From positions 1-64,000 of the forward strand of contig AMFN01000005.1 in the NCBI GenBank assembly GCA_000302695.1: DNA of 64,000 nt. Reading direction: 5' to 3'. Numbering within the stretch: position 1 is the stretch's first letter; each line of letters starts with the position of its first letter. This document shows, piece after piece, positions 1-11,080 of this stretch. The translations under genes and the position numbers were made by a program. This stretch comes from Enterobacteriaceae bacterium LSJC7. GTDB taxonomy: Bacteria > Pseudomonadota > Gammaproteobacteria > Enterobacterales > Enterobacteriaceae. Below the pieces are notes generated by a model. That model saw only the letters and a program-made list of their open reading frames with translations. It made no database searches and was not told the DNA's origin.

Positions 1-1067
<1,067 letters not shown>

Positions 1068-1432
1068 AAGTTTGATGCTCAAAGAATTTCACTGTTAGTT
1101 CGTAATGAATTAACTGTTGTTCACTCTTGAGACTTGATATTCATTTTTCGTCTTTCGACGTTGAGATATCAGTGCCTCGAGTGCCCACACAGATTGTCTG
1201 ATAAATTGTTAAAGAGCAGTGCGACACGGCGCTGAGCCTGCTGTCGCGAGGTGGCGTATATTACCGCCTTCCTCTTCAGAGTCAACCCGTTTTTTCAGGG
1301 TTTTTCTCCTTGTTGATTCAACCTGTTTCGTGAATTGATTCACGTTGTCGTGTCAACGGAGGCGCATTATAGGGATCCCATTTTTTTGCACAAGCATTTT
1401 TTCGATCTTTTCTTTCAAGTGGTGATTTTTCA
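1068..1432 (-). promoter_or_regulatory. rRNA operon leader with P2, P1, boxA and UP-like region
   Basis: On the minus strand, P1 has -35 TTGTGC (1388-1393), a 16-nt spacer and -10 TATAAT (1366-1371), with A-tracts upstream (about 1394-1432) resembling an UP element. P2 has -35 TTGACT (1280-1285), a 16-nt spacer and -10 TAATAT (1258-1263). The NusB/S10 antitermination element boxA (TGCTCTTTAACA) is at 1207-1218. Together these account for most of the gene-free stretch between the 16S gene and yrdA. Nothing else recognisable is seen in 1433-1544 apart from the yrdA ribosome binding site. Confidence 0.9.
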
Positions 1433-1544
1433 TGCTTCTCGTGGAATTCCTGTGCGATCCGGGCACTTTTTCTACTTTTTAGCCTTGTCGGTGCTCTGAA
1501 AAACGGCCACTGTCACGTTTACGTAATTAAGAACGAGGTGATTT

Positions 1545-2114
1545 ATGGCAAAAGTTCTTCGCCCCTATAAAGAATGCTTTCCTACTCTGGGGCAACGCGT
1601 CATGGTGGACTCCTCCAGCGTCGTTGTTGGTGACGTACGTCTGGCTGACGATGTTAGCATCTGGCCGCTGGTCGCCATTCGCGGCGATGTTAACTATGTC
1701 AGCATTGGTGCACGCTCCAATATTCAGGATGGCAGCGTCTTACACGTTACGCACAAGTCGTCTTATAACCCGCAAGGTTACGCGCTGATTGTTGGAGAAG
1801 ATGTCACTGTGGGGCATAGAGCCATGCTGCACGGTTGCACTATTGGTAGCCGTATTCTGGTTGGTATGGGGTCCATTCTGCTTGATGGCGCGATAATAGA
1901 AGATGATGTGATGATAGGTGCTGGCAGCCTTGTTCCGCCGGGTAAACGTCTGGAAAGTGGCTGGCTCTATATAGGCAGCCCGGTAAAAAAAGCTCGCCAG
2001 CTTACACAAGCAGAACTTGAAGGTCTGAAATACTCTGCTGACAATTATGTACGCTGGAAGAATGATTATTTAGCTCAGGATAACCACAGCCAGCCCGATT
2101 CATCTTCTTCCTGA
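1545..2114 (+). CDS. yrdA: Gamma-class carbonic anhydrase-like hexapeptide-repeat protein YrdA
   Basis: The 189-residue protein is of the gamma carbonic anhydrase/left-handed beta-helix family, built from hexapeptide repeats (roughly residues 20-150). Candidate zinc ligands are His70, His91 and His96, spaced as in the family. GAGGTG stands 6 nt before the ATG and fixes the start. E. coli YrdA binds zinc but its physiological role is uncertain, so enzymatic activity is not assured. It is transcribed divergently from the rRNA operon. Its last codons overlap the 3' end of the convergent yrdB by about 40 nt. Confidence 0.95.
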   Translation: MAKVLRPYKECFPTLGQRVMVDSSSVVVGDVRLADDVSIWPLVAIRGDVNYVSIGARSNIQDGSVLHVTHKSSYNPQGYALIVGEDVTVGHRAMLHGCTIGSRILVGMGSILLDGAIIEDDVMIGAGSLVPPGKRLESGWLYIGSPVKKARQLTQAELEGLKYSADNYVRWKNDYLAQDNHSQPDSSSS

Positions 2115-2326
2115 TGACGGATACGCCGCTCTGCCTCTTCTTCCAGCTCCCAACGGTTGTGAAGAAACAGTGTAAGCGGCGACTCGCCTGCTCCGTAGCG
2201 CGCCACCAGTGTTTCACCACGAATTGCACAGGTCAGTTGCATGCCACTGACCAGAGCCGGGAAGCAAACCGCTTTCCGGTTTTCATCCCAGCTTTCACGC
2301 TCGGGAAACTGAATGGCCTGATTCAT
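2075..2326 (-). CDS. yrdB: DUF1488 family protein YrdB
   Basis: This 83-residue acidic protein matches enterobacterial YrdB throughout (start [10 protein letters not shown], end SGWLWLS). The ATG overlaps the aroE stop by one base (TAATG), so I take this start rather than the longer upstream reading, and translation is probably coupled to aroE. The function of the family is unknown. Its 3' end overlaps yrdA on the other strand. Confidence 0.9.
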   Translation of the reverse strand: MNQAIQFPERESWDENRKAVCFPALVSGMQLTCAIRGETLVARYGAGESPLTLFLHNRWELEEEAERRIRHQEEDESGWLWLS

Positions 2327-3141
2327 TACGCCATTTCCTGCTTCAGTGCATTTATCACCGGCTCCGTCTGTGGCAATACACCATGCCACAACCGAAATGC
2401 ATGTGCCGCCTGCCCAACTAGCATCCCCAATCCATCTGCATGATGCTGTACGCCGTTTTGCGTACACCACTCAAGGAATGGCGTGAGCCCTTTTTGGTAG
2501 AACATATCGTAACAACGCACACGTTCACTCAGTAGCGAAACCGGTATCGCCGGTACGCTGCCGTCAAGACCACTGGAAGTTGCATTGATAATCAAATCAA
2601 ACTCATGATTTTCAAGCGCATCCATCGATACCGCACTTACGCTACCAGTGTGGCTAAAAAGCGCCGCCAATTGCTGCGCACGCGACACCGTTCGGTTGGT
2701 TACAGTGACAGGACAGTCAAGTGAAAGCAGTGGCAGCAACGCACCGCGTGCACCACCACCAGCGCCCAACAGCAAAATACGATAACCCGGTCGTATAAGA
2801 TTCAGACGTTCAAGATCGCTGAGTAACCCAATACCGTCGGTGTTATCACCCAGCAAGCGCCCATCATCAAGATACTTGAGCGTATTAACAGCTCCCGCCA
2901 ACGCCGCACGTTCAGTGAGTTCATCTGCGCGAGCAAACGCCTGCTCTTTAAAAGGCACAGTCACATTGGCACCTTTACCACCAGCGGCAAAGAACGCATC
3001 CAGCGTCGAAACAAAATCCCCGACAGGCGCCAGAACACGCCCGTATGGATGAATAATCTTCGTTTGCTGTGCAAACATCTGGTGGATAAACGGTGACTTA
3101 CTGTGCTGAATCGGATTACCAAAAACGGCAAATGTATCCAT
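2326..3141 (-). CDS. aroE: Shikimate dehydrogenase
   Basis: The enzyme reduces 3-dehydroshikimate with NADPH in the chorismate pathway (cytoplasmic). At 271 residues it is close to the E. coli length. Substrate-site residues are visible: Ser14/Ser16 in HSKSP, Lys65 in VTVPFKE, Asn86 in GAVN and Asp102 in DNTDG. The nucleotide-binding loop GAGGGARG and the NADP-selecting NRT follow. The start chosen is the ATG giving MDTFAVFG; a reading nine residues longer exists but its extension is not conserved. It lies in a minus-strand cluster with tsaC upstream and yrdB downstream. Confidence 0.97.
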   Translation of the reverse strand: MDTFAVFGNPIQHSKSPFIHQMFAQQTKIIHPYGRVLAPVGDFVSTLDAFFAAGGKGANVTVPFKEQAFARADELTERAALAGAVNTLKYLDDGRLLGDNTDGIGLLSDLERLNLIRPGYRILLLGAGGGARGALLPLLSLDCPVTVTNRTVSRAQQLAALFSHTGSVSAVSMDALENHEFDLIINATSSGLDGSVPAIPVSLLSERVRCYDMFYQKGLTPFLEWCTQNGVQHHADGLGMLVGQAAHAFRLWHGVLPQTEPVINALKQEMA

Positions 3142-3145
3142 TGTT

Positions 3146-3718
3146 TTACCCCTGGCGGAACAATTCACCGGTTAAGGCATCGCGAATTTCTGAAGGATTC
3201 TGGCGGCCTGCGGTTTCACCAGCCAGCACCGGAAAATCTGCGCCAAACTGTGTAAGAACCTCTTGCGCTGAACGACAAGGCGGCAAACCAGTTAAATTAG
3301 CGCTGGTCGACACCAACGGCTTACCCCATGCCTCACAGAGCCTCACAACCAGAGGATGATCCGTTACGCGCACAGCCAGAGAATCAAAACGCCCGGTAAG
3401 CCAACGTGGCGTGGTTGGCTTTGCCGGAAACACAAACGTGACCGGCCCCGGCCAGCACGCGAACACGGCATGACGCTGCGCGTCACTCAGAGCACACTCA
3501 TCAATGTAAGGTTTGAGCTGCTCAAAGCTTGCAGCAATCAAAATCAATCCTTTTTCAACAGGGCGCTGTTTGAGCGTTAACAATCGATTGACGGCAATTT
3601 CACTATCAGGATCACACCCCACACCAAACACGGCTTCTGTAGGGTAGGCGATTACATGGTGTTGTTTGAGGAGAGCGACAATCTCCTCAAGAGACGTTAC
3701 AGAAAGGTCATTATTCAC
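3146..3718 (-). CDS. tsaC: L-threonylcarbamoyladenylate synthase TsaC
   Basis: TsaC makes threonylcarbamoyl-AMP from threonine, bicarbonate and ATP for the t6A37 modification of ANN-decoding tRNAs. The 190-residue reading matches E. coli TsaC (YrdC/RimN) in length and sequence, with a YrdC fold over nearly all residues and conserved [13 protein letters not shown] and [10 protein letters not shown]. This requires a GTG start at 3718, eight bases after the yrdD stop. Longer readings begin inside yrdD and are not conserved. Its stop lies 4 nt before the aroE start. Confidence 0.95.
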   Translation of the reverse strand: MNNDLSVTSLEEIVALLKQHHVIAYPTEAVFGVGCDPDSEIAVNRLLTLKQRPVEKGLILIAASFEQLKPYIDECALSDAQRHAVFACWPGPVTFVFPAKPTTPRWLTGRFDSLAVRVTDHPLVVRLCEAWGKPLVSTSANLTGLPPCRSAQEVLTQFGADFPVLAGETAGRQNPSEIRDALTGELFRQG

Positions 3719-3725
3719 AGGATTG

Positions 3726-4265
3726 TTAGGCCGGGACCGGCTTTCCACATTGTTTACTCGCACAATAGAGCCTGGCTCCATGGGCAGTTTTCTTTTCAAT
3801 AAGCAGCGGGTAATGACATTCAGGACACTCACCCACTACCGGTTTAAAGTTAACGGCAAACTGGCACTCAGGGTAGCGATCGCAGGCATGGAATGTTTTG
3901 CCATAGCGCGAACGACGCTGCACCAGATGACCTGTACGGCACTGCGGGCACGCAATCGTCGTCGTATCTGGTTTATCGACAAGTTCAGTATGCCCACATT
4001 CGGGATAATTGCCACAGCCGATAAACATACCAAAGCGGCCCTGGCGTAATACCAGTTCTTCACCACATTCCGGGCACAACTGCCCTTCCAGTACTTTAAC
4101 AATATGCCCATCAGCCTGGTTTTTCAGTGGGCGGATATAGTCACATTCCGGGTAGTGGGAACAGCCCAGAAACGGTCCGTGTTTTCCGGAGCGTATAATC
4201 AGCTCCGCCCCACACTGGGGGCAGAGCTCATTTTTACGCACCTCAAAAAGTGCAGCCTTTGTCAT
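3726..4265 (-). CDS. yrdD: Topoisomerase-type zinc-ribbon protein YrdD
   Basis: The 179-residue protein consists of repeated four-cysteine zinc ribbons (CPQCG, CPECG, CPQCR and CPECH starts, each followed by a C..YPEC-type second half). These resemble the C-terminal zinc domains of DNA topoisomerase I without the catalytic part. It matches E. coli YrdD (180 aa). A nucleic-acid-binding role is inferred from the domain; the physiological function is not established. It sits between smg and tsaC in one minus-strand cluster. Confidence 0.93.
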   Translation of the reverse strand: MTKAALFEVRKNELCPQCGAELIIRSGKHGPFLGCSHYPECDYIRPLKNQADGHIVKVLEGQLCPECGEELVLRQGRFGMFIGCGNYPECGHTELVDKPDTTTIACPQCRTGHLVQRRSRYGKTFHACDRYPECQFAVNFKPVVGECPECHYPLLIEKKTAHGARLYCASKQCGKPVPA

Positions 4266-4287
4266 AATGCCTCATACACTGCCGCGG

Positions 4288-4761
4288 CTAGTGCATCATG
4301 CCCTCATTCACGTCAAAAAGGAGCTCTTCCATTTGCTGGTAGGCGTTTTCACATCCGGGAAGATTAAACAATACCATGAGTACAACCCACTTCAGATCTT
4401 CCAGATCAAATTCGTCAGTATCAAGCGCCATTACGCGCTCAATGACCATTTCGCGGGTTTCGAGGTTCAACACCTGAATCTGCTCCAGAAACAGTAAGAA
4501 TCCACGGCAGCCAGCATCCAGCCGGTGGCTCTCTTCAGGAGTGTAAATGCGTATAGAAAGAGGATCGGAGGCTAGCTGCATCGGTGCGACCAGCCCATCC
4601 TGATAATCTGCCAGTTTCTCCAACCACAGGAGTGCGTTGTAAATGTCTTCCCGATCAAAGCCTGCGTCAGTGAGATCGCGCGTCAATTTATCCTGATCGA
4701 CGTGCATCTCAGCTTCTGTGTGGATGTAGGTCTCAAATAAGTACATGAGTACGTCGAACAT
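4288..4761 (-). CDS. smg: Smg family protein (DUF494)
   Basis: The 157-residue protein is identical in length to E. coli Smg and conserved throughout. It begins with a short helical segment ([10 protein letters not shown]) and is strongly acidic. Family function is unknown. Its start overlaps the 3' end of dprA by 29 bases, pointing to coupled expression in dprA-smg-yrdD-tsaC-aroE-yrdB. Confidence 0.93.
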   Translation of the reverse strand: MFDVLMYLFETYIHTEAEMHVDQDKLTRDLTDAGFDREDIYNALLWLEKLADYQDGLVAPMQLASDPLSIRIYTPEESHRLDAGCRGFLLFLEQIQVLNLETREMVIERVMALDTDEFDLEDLKWVVLMVLFNLPGCENAYQQMEELLFDVNEGMMH

Positions 4762-5857
4762 GGCTTGCCCTCCTCAATCGGACATAGCCGCCGGGTACAG
4801 CTGCGATCCATCCTGCTAACTCCAGTTCAAGTAGTTGGGCTACCGTCACTGGCACAGGTTGGCCGGCACGTTCAGCGACGACGTCAACAGGTGTAACCTC
4901 ATCTCCTACGTTAGCCAACAGGTCTGCAAATGGCAATGGTAGCTGCTCCATATCTGGAGAATTATTGTCCATTTCGGGGGCATTTCTGAGCCAGTTCAGC
5001 TCGTTTTGCCAATATTCGAGAATATCTTCTGGAGAGGTAACGGGTACAGCACCCTGCTTCATTAACCAGTGCGGGCCTTGACTGCCAGGACTGCCTATTG
5101 ATCCAGGTATGGCAAAAACATCTCTCCCTTGCTCCAGCGCATGACGCGCAGTGACAAGAGAACCGCTACTAAGCGAGGCTTCTACAACCAACACACCACG
5201 GGATAAACCGCTGATAATTCTGTTACGACGAGGAAAGTTCCCGGGCCATGGCGGCGTGTTGAGCGAAAATTCAGAAACGATTGCACCACCGTTTTCAACT
5301 ATCTCTTCTGCCAGCCGCCGATGGCGGTGCGGATGGATATGATGTATGCCGCTTCCCAATACTGCTATTGTTTTTCCCCCGGCGCCAAGCGCTGCCCGAT
5401 GCGCCACACTATCAATGCCCAGGGCGAGGCCACTGGTAATGGTCAGCCCGGCGGCTGCAAGCGTCTCGGTAAAGAGACGCCCCCAGCGCTCTCCGTACCA
5501 GGAGTGTGCCCGGTTCCCGACAACAGCAAGTTGTGGCGATGCAAGATCACTGATAGTCCCACGCACAAACAATGCCCCAGGAAACCAGGCGATAGACTTT
5601 AGCGCTGATGGGTAATGCACATCCAACACCGTCAACAAATGGTTGCCCGGTGTTGTCAGCCAGCGCTCCGCACGTTCGAGCTCATCCTCCGAAACCCCGT
5701 AAAACTGCCTTTGCTGAGTATCGTTTAATTGCGCAATATGCAGGCTATGAGCAATATCGCGGCCTGACAGCAAGTGCTGTTCTGCTGCCTTTTGCATCTT
5801 CTCGCCACGAAGCCTCTGAACGGCCATTAAACGCAGCCAAAACTCCTCTTTACGCAC
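4733..5857 (-). CDS. dprA: DNA-processing protein DprA (Smf)
   Basis: At 374 residues it matches E. coli DprA. The Rossmann-like DprA domain occupies about residues 95-300, with GNRAHSWYG, the [10 protein letters not shown] loop, [11 protein letters not shown] and [14 protein letters not shown]-terminal winged-helix-like DprA_C domain follows. In naturally competent bacteria DprA loads RecA on incoming single-stranded DNA; in enteric bacteria the role is less clear. It is divergent from def. Confidence 0.95.
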   Translation of the reverse strand: MRKEEFWLRLMAVQRLRGEKMQKAAEQHLLSGRDIAHSLHIAQLNDTQQRQFYGVSEDELERAERWLTTPGNHLLTVLDVHYPSALKSIAWFPGALFVRGTISDLASPQLAVVGNRAHSWYGERWGRLFTETLAAAGLTITSGLALGIDSVAHRAALGAGGKTIAVLGSGIHHIHPHRHRRLAEEIVENGGAIVSEFSLNTPPWPGNFPRRNRIISGLSRGVLVVEASLSSGSLVTARHALEQGRDVFAIPGSIGSPGSQGPHWLMKQGAVPVTSPEDILEYWQNELNWLRNAPEMDNNSPDMEQLPLPFADLLANVGDEVTPVDVVAERAGQPVPVTVAQLLELELAGWIAAVPGGYVRLRRASHVRRTHVLI

Positions 5858-5985
5858 GCAATCTCCCTGCCGCAGGCCTCAAATTCGCTTCTTGTAGTTG
5901 GCTTGTGATGCTGTCAATCAGGGGGGGATTTGTCTAGAATAGAGGGTATAAACTTTTTAACTACTGAACACAGTTCCAGGTATCT

Positions 5986-6501
5986 ATGGCAGTTTTGCAG
6001 GTATTACATATTCCCGACGAGCGGTTACGCAAAATCGCAGTGCCGGTCAAAGAAGTCAATGCAGATATTCAGCGTATCGTCGATGATATGTTCGAAACGA
6101 TGTACGCTGAAGAAGGCATTGGCCTTGCCGCAACGCAGGTGGACATTCATCAGCGTATCATCGTTATTGATGTGTCAGAAAATCGCGATGAGCGTCTGGT
6201 ACTGATCAATCCTGAGTTGCTGGAAAAAAGTGGTGAAACTGGCATTGAAGAAGGTTGTCTGTCGATACCTGAACAACGCGCCCTTGTTCCACGTGCTGAG
6301 CGCGTGAAAATCAGCGCACTCGATCGCGACGGCAAACCCTACGAGCTTGAGGCCGATGGCCTGCTGGCTATCTGTATCCAGCACGAAATGGATCACCTGA
6401 TGGGTAAACTTTTCATTGATTACTTGTCGCCGCTTAAACAACAGCGTATTCGCCAAAAAGTCGAAAAACTGGATCGCATGAAATCGCGAGCCGCAGGCTA
6501 A
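5986..6501 (+). CDS. def: Peptide deformylase
   Basis: Def removes the N-formyl group from nascent chains. The 171-residue protein has all three motifs: GIGLAATQ (residues 44-51), EGCLS with metal ligand Cys91, and QHEMDH with ligands His133 and His137 and catalytic Glu134. The ATG follows CAGGTATCT as in E. coli. It is the first gene of the def-fmt-rsmB-trkA cluster and lies 15 nt before fmt, so the formylating and deformylating enzymes are made together. Confidence 0.98.
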   Translation: MAVLQVLHIPDERLRKIAVPVKEVNADIQRIVDDMFETMYAEEGIGLAATQVDIHQRIIVIDVSENRDERLVLINPELLEKSGETGIEEGCLSIPEQRALVPRAERVKISALDRDGKPYELEADGLLAICIQHEMDHLMGKLFIDYLSPLKQQRIRQKVEKLDRMKSRAAG

Positions 6502-6516
6502 GTAACAAGGATTAAC

Positions 6517-7464
6517 GTGTCCGAGTCTTTACGCATTATCTTCGCTGGCACTCCTGACTTTGCAGCGCGTCATCTCGACGCGTTGCTTGCGTCACAGCAT
6601 CAGATCGTTGGCGTCTTCACGCAACCCGACCGCCCCGCCGGTCGCGGTAAAAAACTCATGCCCAGCCCGGTTAAGGTGCTTGCACAAGAAAACGGCTTAC
6701 CTGTTTTCCAGCCAGCTTCTTTACGACCTGCGGAAAATCAGCAGCTTGTTGCCGACCTTAACGCCGATGTGATGGTTGTTGTGGCTTATGGTCTGATTTT
6801 ACCTAAAGCAGTGCTGGAAATGCCGCGTCTGGGCTGTATTAACGTGCACGGCTCATTGCTGCCGCGCTGGCGCGGTGCTGCACCTATCCAGCGTTCGCTG
6901 TGGGCAGGCGATACCGAAACCGGTGTAACCATTATGCAAATGGACGTAGGCCTGGATACCGGAAATATGCTGCATAAGCTGGCTTGCCCGATTACGCCAG
7001 AAGACACCAGCGCAACGCTTTACGACAAGTTAGCCGAGCTGGGCCCACAGGGATTGCTGACCACACTCAGCCAGCTTGCGGATGCCAGGGCAACGCCTGA
7101 GGTTCAGAATGAAGCTCTGGTAACTTATGCTGAAAAACTGAGTAAAGAGGAAGCTCGCCTTGACTGGTCGCTACCTGCGGCTCAGCTTGAGCGCTGTATT
7201 CGCGCGTTCAATCCTTGGCCGATGAGTTTTTTCATGATTGATGAACAGCCAGTAAAAGTCTGGCGCGCTTCTGTCATTGAGAAACCATCAGCTGCTGCTC
7301 CAGGCACCATCCTTGATGCCGGGAAGCAAGGTATTCAGGTGGTGACGCAGGACGGCATTCTCAATCTGGAAATGCTCCAGCCTGCCGGAAAGAAAGCCAT
7401 GCCAGCACAGGACTTACTCAATTCGCGCCGAGAGTGGTTTACTCCCGGTAATGTCATTGCCTGA
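6517..7464 (+). CDS. fmt: Methionyl-tRNA formyltransferase
   Basis: Fmt transfers a formyl group from 10-formyl-THF to Met-tRNAi. The 315-residue length equals E. coli. The N-terminal formyltransferase domain (about 1-190) carries [17 protein letters not shown], including the catalytic Asn/His and the tRNA-discriminating loop; the C-terminal OB-like domain follows. Translation starts at GTG (6517), preceded by AAGGA at proper distance. A hairpin with T-rich tail follows the stop. Confidence 0.98.
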   Translation: MSESLRIIFAGTPDFAARHLDALLASQHQIVGVFTQPDRPAGRGKKLMPSPVKVLAQENGLPVFQPASLRPAENQQLVADLNADVMVVVAYGLILPKAVLEMPRLGCINVHGSLLPRWRGAAPIQRSLWAGDTETGVTIMQMDVGLDTGNMLHKLACPITPEDTSATLYDKLAELGPQGLLTTLSQLADARATPEVQNEALVTYAEKLSKEEARLDWSLPAAQLERCIRAFNPWPMSFFMIDEQPVKVWRASVIEKPSAAAPGTILDAGKQGIQVVTQDGILNLEMLQPAGKKAMPAQDLLNSRREWFTPGNVIA

Positions 7465-7479
7465 ATCAGGTATTTATTC

Positions 7480-7507
7480 GCCCGGTTTACCGGGCATTTT
7501 TATTTTA
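7480..7507 (+). terminator. Hairpin and T-rich tail after fmt
   Basis: GCCCGG(TTTA)CCGGGC at 7480-7495 is followed by ATTTTTATTTTA. It has the form of an intrinsic terminator but lies between fmt and rsmB, which are usually cotranscribed, so it may attenuate rather than end transcription. Confidence 0.6.
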
Positions 7508-7532
7508 TGCAGGGTTAACCCTGCCTGTAGCC

Positions 7533-8822
7533 ATGAAAAAACACATTAATCTTCGTAGCATTGCGGCACAAGCTATTGAGCAGGTGGTTGAACAAGGGCA
7601 GTCGCTGAGCAATGTCCTGCCACCGCTGCAGCAAAAAGTCCCAGACAGAGATAAAGCGCTGCTGCAGGAACTGAGTTTTGGCGTGCTGCGTACTCTGCCT
7701 CAACTTGAGTGGCTGGTGAACCAGCTGATGTCACGCCAGATGACGGGTAAACAGCGCTCACTTCATTACCTGATCATGGTCGGCTTCTATCAGCTGATTT
7801 ACACCCGTATTCCCCCGCACGCTGCGCTCGCTGAAACAGTCGAAGGCGCTGTAGCGTTGAAAAAGATGCAATTTAAGGGGCTGGTTAACGGCGTATTACG
7901 TAATTTCCAGCGCCGGCAGGAAGAACTGCTAAGCCAGGCCGCGCAAAATGAATGCCGCTGGATGTTCCCGGACTGGCTGCTAACACGGTTGCGCAAAGCC
8001 TATCCTCAGCAGTGGCAGAGCATTGTTGAGGCCAGCAATCAACGCCCGCCTATGTGGTTGCGTGTCAACCGCCAGCACGGTAGCCGTGACGAATGGCTAA
8101 CACGACTACAGGAGCAGGAAGCAGAAGGCCATACACATTCCCACTATCCTGACGCAGTACGCCTTGATTCCCCATTGCCTGTTCACGCCCTTCCCGGCTT
8201 TGAACAAGGCGATGTCACCGTCCAGGATGCCTCTGCACAAGGCTGTATCACTTACCTTGACCCGCAGGATGGAGAGTCAATTCTCGACCTGTGTGCCGCA
8301 CCGGGTGGTAAAACGACCCATATTATTGAAGCGGCTCCGAAAGCAAGCGTTCTGGCGGTGGATGTTGATACTCAGCGCCTCAAGCGCGTGCATGAAAACC
8401 TGGATCGCCTTGGGATGAATGCGGAGGTCAAAGCTGGCGATGGCCGTTATCCTGAGCAGTGGTGTGGCGACCGACTGTTTGACCGTATCCTGTTGGATGC
8501 CCCCTGCTCTGCTACCGGAGTTATTCGCCGTCACCCGGATATCAAATGGCTGCGCCGCGACAGAGACATTGGCGAGCTGGCACAGTTGCAGAGTGAAATT
8601 CTTGATGCCATCTGGCCACGCCTGAAATCTGGTGGCACGCTGGTGTATGCAACCTGCTCTGTCCTGCCAGAAGAAAACAAAGAACAGATTTCAGCCTTCC
8701 TGAAACGCCACCTCGATGCAAAGCTTGTCGATACAGGTACGCCGGACAGTCCAGGAATACAAAACCTGCCAGCACCAGAAGAAGGTGACGGTTTCTATTA
8801 CGCTAAGATAATCAAAGACTGA
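7533..8822 (+). CDS. rsmB: 16S rRNA (cytosine-967-C5)-methyltransferase RsmB
   Basis: The 429-residue protein matches E. coli RsmB (Sun/Fmu). An N-terminal NusB-like RNA-binding domain (about 1-140) is followed by a Rossmann methyltransferase domain with the SAM site [11 protein letters not shown]. The two catalytic cysteines of the m5C family are Cys325 in DAPCSATG and Cys375 in [10 protein letters not shown]. It methylates C967 of 16S rRNA. The ATG at 7533 has no strong Shine-Dalgarno sequence and lies just after a perfect 16-bp palindrome. Confidence 0.97.
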   Translation: MKKHINLRSIAAQAIEQVVEQGQSLSNVLPPLQQKVPDRDKALLQELSFGVLRTLPQLEWLVNQLMSRQMTGKQRSLHYLIMVGFYQLIYTRIPPHAALAETVEGAVALKKMQFKGLVNGVLRNFQRRQEELLSQAAQNECRWMFPDWLLTRLRKAYPQQWQSIVEASNQRPPMWLRVNRQHGSRDEWLTRLQEQEAEGHTHSHYPDAVRLDSPLPVHALPGFEQGDVTVQDASAQGCITYLDPQDGESILDLCAAPGGKTTHIIEAAPKASVLAVDVDTQRLKRVHENLDRLGMNAEVKAGDGRYPEQWCGDRLFDRILLDAPCSATGVIRRHPDIKWLRRDRDIGELAQLQSEILDAIWPRLKSGGTLVYATCSVLPEENKEQISAFLKRHLDAKLVDTGTPDSPGIQNLPAPEEGDGFYYAKIIKD

Positions 8823-8866
8823 CCACAGCTCGGTCGGACATTACGGCATCAACAAAGCGACAAATC

Positions 8867-10243
8867 ATGAAGATAATCATTCTCGGTGCAGGCCAGGTCG
8901 GCGGTACACTGGCGGAAAATCTGGTCGGTGAGAACAACGATATTACCGTGGTAGATACCAATGGCGATCGTCTGCGCAGCCTGCAGGACAAATTTGATTT
9001 GCGGGTAGTTCAGGGACATGGCTCACATCCACGCGTATTGCGTGAAGCCGGCGCCGATGATGCAGATATGCTGGTCGCCGTGACCAGCTCTGATGAAACC
9101 AACATGATTGCCTGCCAGATAGCATATTCGTTATTCAATACGCCAAGCCGCATTGCCCGTATCCGTGCACCGGAATATGTTCGCGATGCGGAACGTATAT
9201 TTACGCCAGAAGCGGTACCGATTGACCATCTGATTGCACCTGAACAGCTTGTCATAGATAACATTTATCGCCTGATTGAATATCCAGGCGCTCTCCAGGT
9301 GGTTAATTTTGCTGAAGGCAAAGTCAGTCTCGGCGTTGTAAAAGCCTACTATGGTGGACCGCTGGTCGGTAATGCGCTCTCGACAATGCGTGACCACATG
9401 CCACATATCGATACTCGTGTTGCGGCCATTTTCCGCCACGACAGGCCGATTCGTCCTCAGGGCTCGACCATTGTTGAAGCAGGCGATGAAGTCTTCTTTA
9501 TCGCAGCATCACAGCATATTCGTGCCGTGATGAGTGAACTGCAGCGTCTGGAGAAACCTTACAAGCGCATTATGCTGGTCGGCGGTGGCAATATCGGGGC
9601 GGGCCTTGCAAGACGCCTTGAAAAAGATTACAGCGTTAAGCTGATTGAACGTAACCAGCAACGTGCTGCCGAACTGGCTGAAATGTTGCAGGACACTATC
9701 GTTTTCTACGGTGATGCATCCGATCAGGAGTTGCTCTCAGAAGAGCACATTGAACAGGTCGATTTGTTTATTGCTGTCACTAACGATGATGAAGCCAACA
9801 TCATGTCGGCAATGTTGGCCAAAAGGCTGGGAGCTAAAAAAGTCATGGTGCTGATTCAGCGCCGTGCTTACGTCGATCTGGTACAGGGCAGTGTTATTGA
9901 TATCGCCATTTCACCGCAACAGGCAACGATTTCAGCACTTCTCAGCCATGTACGCAAAGCCGATATCGTCGGCGTATCTTCACTACGCCGTGGTGTAGCG
10001 GAAGCTATCGAAGCCGTAGCTCATGGGGATGAAAGTACTTCTCGCGTAGTTGGACGCGTCATCAGTGAAATTAAACTCCCACCGGGAACAATCATCGGCG
10101 CAGTTGTGCGCGGTAATGATGTCATGATTGCCAATGATGACCTGCGTATTGAGCAGGGAGATCACGTCATTATGTTCCTGACAGATAAGAAATTCGTATC
10201 TGATGTAGAGCGTTTGTTCCAGCCAAGCCCTTTCTTCCTGTAA
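8867..10243 (+). CDS. trkA: Trk potassium uptake regulatory protein TrkA
   Basis: TrkA is the cytoplasmic NAD(H)-binding gating subunit of the TrkH/TrkG K+ channels. The 458 residues contain two RCK units, each with a Rossmann domain ([13 protein letters not shown] near residue 6 and [14 protein letters not shown] near 238) and a TrkA-C domain. Length equals E. coli TrkA. It is the last gene of the def cluster, 44 nt after rsmB. Confidence 0.98.
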   Translation: MKIIILGAGQVGGTLAENLVGENNDITVVDTNGDRLRSLQDKFDLRVVQGHGSHPRVLREAGADDADMLVAVTSSDETNMIACQIAYSLFNTPSRIARIRAPEYVRDAERIFTPEAVPIDHLIAPEQLVIDNIYRLIEYPGALQVVNFAEGKVSLGVVKAYYGGPLVGNALSTMRDHMPHIDTRVAAIFRHDRPIRPQGSTIVEAGDEVFFIAASQHIRAVMSELQRLEKPYKRIMLVGGGNIGAGLARRLEKDYSVKLIERNQQRAAELAEMLQDTIVFYGDASDQELLSEEHIEQVDLFIAVTNDDEANIMSAMLAKRLGAKKVMVLIQRRAYVDLVQGSVIDIAISPQQATISALLSHVRKADIVGVSSLRRGVAEAIEAVAHGDESTSRVVGRVISEIKLPPGTIIGAVVRGNDVMIANDDLRIEQGDHVIMFLTDKKFVSDVERLFQPSPFFL

Positions 10244-10248
10244 TGGCT

Positions 10249-10271
10249 CAGGCAGAGCACGACTCTGCCTG
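10249..10271 (+). other. Hairpin downstream of trkA
   Basis: A perfect 9-bp stem, CAGGCAGAG(CACGA)CTCTGCCTG, starts 5 nt after the trkA stop. There is no T-run after it, so a Rho-independent terminator is not proven; it may stabilise the mRNA 3' end. Confidence 0.45.
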
Positions 10272-10362
10272 GAAACTCAGCACCGCCCTAATCCCATGAA
10301 CATTAAAGGGATTACCTTAATCCTTTTAAGTTAGTCGTTATGGCAAACAGCGCATCATTTGT

Positions 10363-10384
10363 TAAACTTACAATGTTAAGTTTA
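10363..10384. promoter_or_regulatory. Inverted repeat upstream of mscL
   Basis: A perfect 8-bp inverted repeat, TAAACTTA(CAATGT)TAAGTTTA, ends 19 nt before the mscL start, within the region where a promoter must lie. It could be an operator or an mRNA leader hairpin. Which protein, if any, binds it is unknown. Confidence 0.35.
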
Positions 10385-10403
10385 CACACGGAGTAGCTGA
10401 AAA

Positions 10404-10811
10404 ATGAGTTTCCTTAAAGAGTTTCGCGATTTCGCGATGCGCGGCAATGTGGTCGATCTGGCAGTCGGTGTCATCATAGGTGCAGCTTTCGGTAAAATTG
10501 TTTCATCTTTGGTTGCAGATATCATCATGCCGCCACTCGGGCTGCTGATTGGTGGGATAGACTTTAAACAATTTGTCTGGACACTGCGCCCTGCGGAAGG
10601 TGACATTCCCGCTGTAGTGATGAATTACGGTGTGTTCATTCAGAACATTTTTGACTTCGTGATTGTTGCCCTGGCGATTTTTGCAGCAATTAAGTTGATG
10701 AATAAACTGCGTAAGAAACAAGAAGAACCGACAGCCGGGCCAACCAAAGAAGAAGTGCTTCTGGGAGAAATCCGCGATCTGCTCAAAGAGCAGAATAACA
10801 AACGCGTTTAA
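10404..10811 (+). CDS. mscL: Large-conductance mechanosensitive channel MscL
   Basis: The 135-residue inner-membrane protein forms a homopentameric emergency valve opened by membrane tension at hypo-osmotic shock. It has the N-terminal amphipathic helix ([13 protein letters not shown]), TM1 (about 16-43, [15 protein letters not shown]), a periplasmic loop, TM2 (about 75-98) and a charged C-terminal helix ([16 protein letters not shown]). One residue shorter than E. coli. Its stop codon directly abuts the stop of the convergent arfA. Confidence 0.98.
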   Translation: MSFLKEFRDFAMRGNVVDLAVGVIIGAAFGKIVSSLVADIIMPPLGLLIGGIDFKQFVWTLRPAEGDIPAVVMNYGVFIQNIFDFVIVALAIFAAIKLMNKLRKKQEEPTAGPTKEEVLLGEIRDLLKEQNNKRV

Positions 10812-11027
10812 TCAGCCAACATAACTCAGAAGGCCAGTGGTAAAAAAGCAATTTGCTTGCTTGCCACTGGCCTCCTGGTAGCCTTTTCCGCCGTGTTTTG
10901 CCTTACGCTCAAAGCTTCCCTTCCCCTTTTTATTCTTTTCCACTCGCTGGCGAAAGAGCGGATCATGCAGCAAGGCTTCAATCGCATTGTCCTGAATTCG
11001 ACCTCGGGTATGTTTGTAAGTGCTCAT
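10812..11027 (-). CDS. arfA: Alternative ribosome-rescue factor A
   Basis: ArfA rescues ribosomes stalled on non-stop mRNA by recruiting RF2, as backup to tmRNA. The 71-residue reading has the conserved core [18 protein letters not shown] and the basic KNKKGKGS segment that enters the mRNA channel. As in E. coli, the 3' coding part forms a long hairpin (10831-10873, codons about 52-66), so the mRNA is probably cut or ended there and the active product is a shorter non-stop protein normally degraded by tmRNA tagging. Stops of mscL and arfA are adjacent. Confidence 0.95.
   Translation of the reverse strand: MSTYKHTRGRIQDNAIEALLHDPLFRQRVEKNKKGKGSFERKAKHGGKGYQEASGKQANCFFTTGLLSYVG
10831..10873. 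terminator. Long hairpin inside the 3' end of arfA
   Basis: A 13-bp outer stem (AGGCCAGTGGTAA pairing with TTGCCACTGGCCT) continues into an inner AAGCAA/TTGCTT stem. In E. coli the corresponding hairpin causes RNase III cleavage or termination that creates the non-stop arfA mRNA. It may also stabilise the 3' end of the mscL transcript on the plus strand. Confidence 0.8.
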
Positions 11028-11080
11028 TGTGTTTCCTCATGTATTAAGCGCCGCGAGTCTAATCCTCCACGGCTAAAAAA

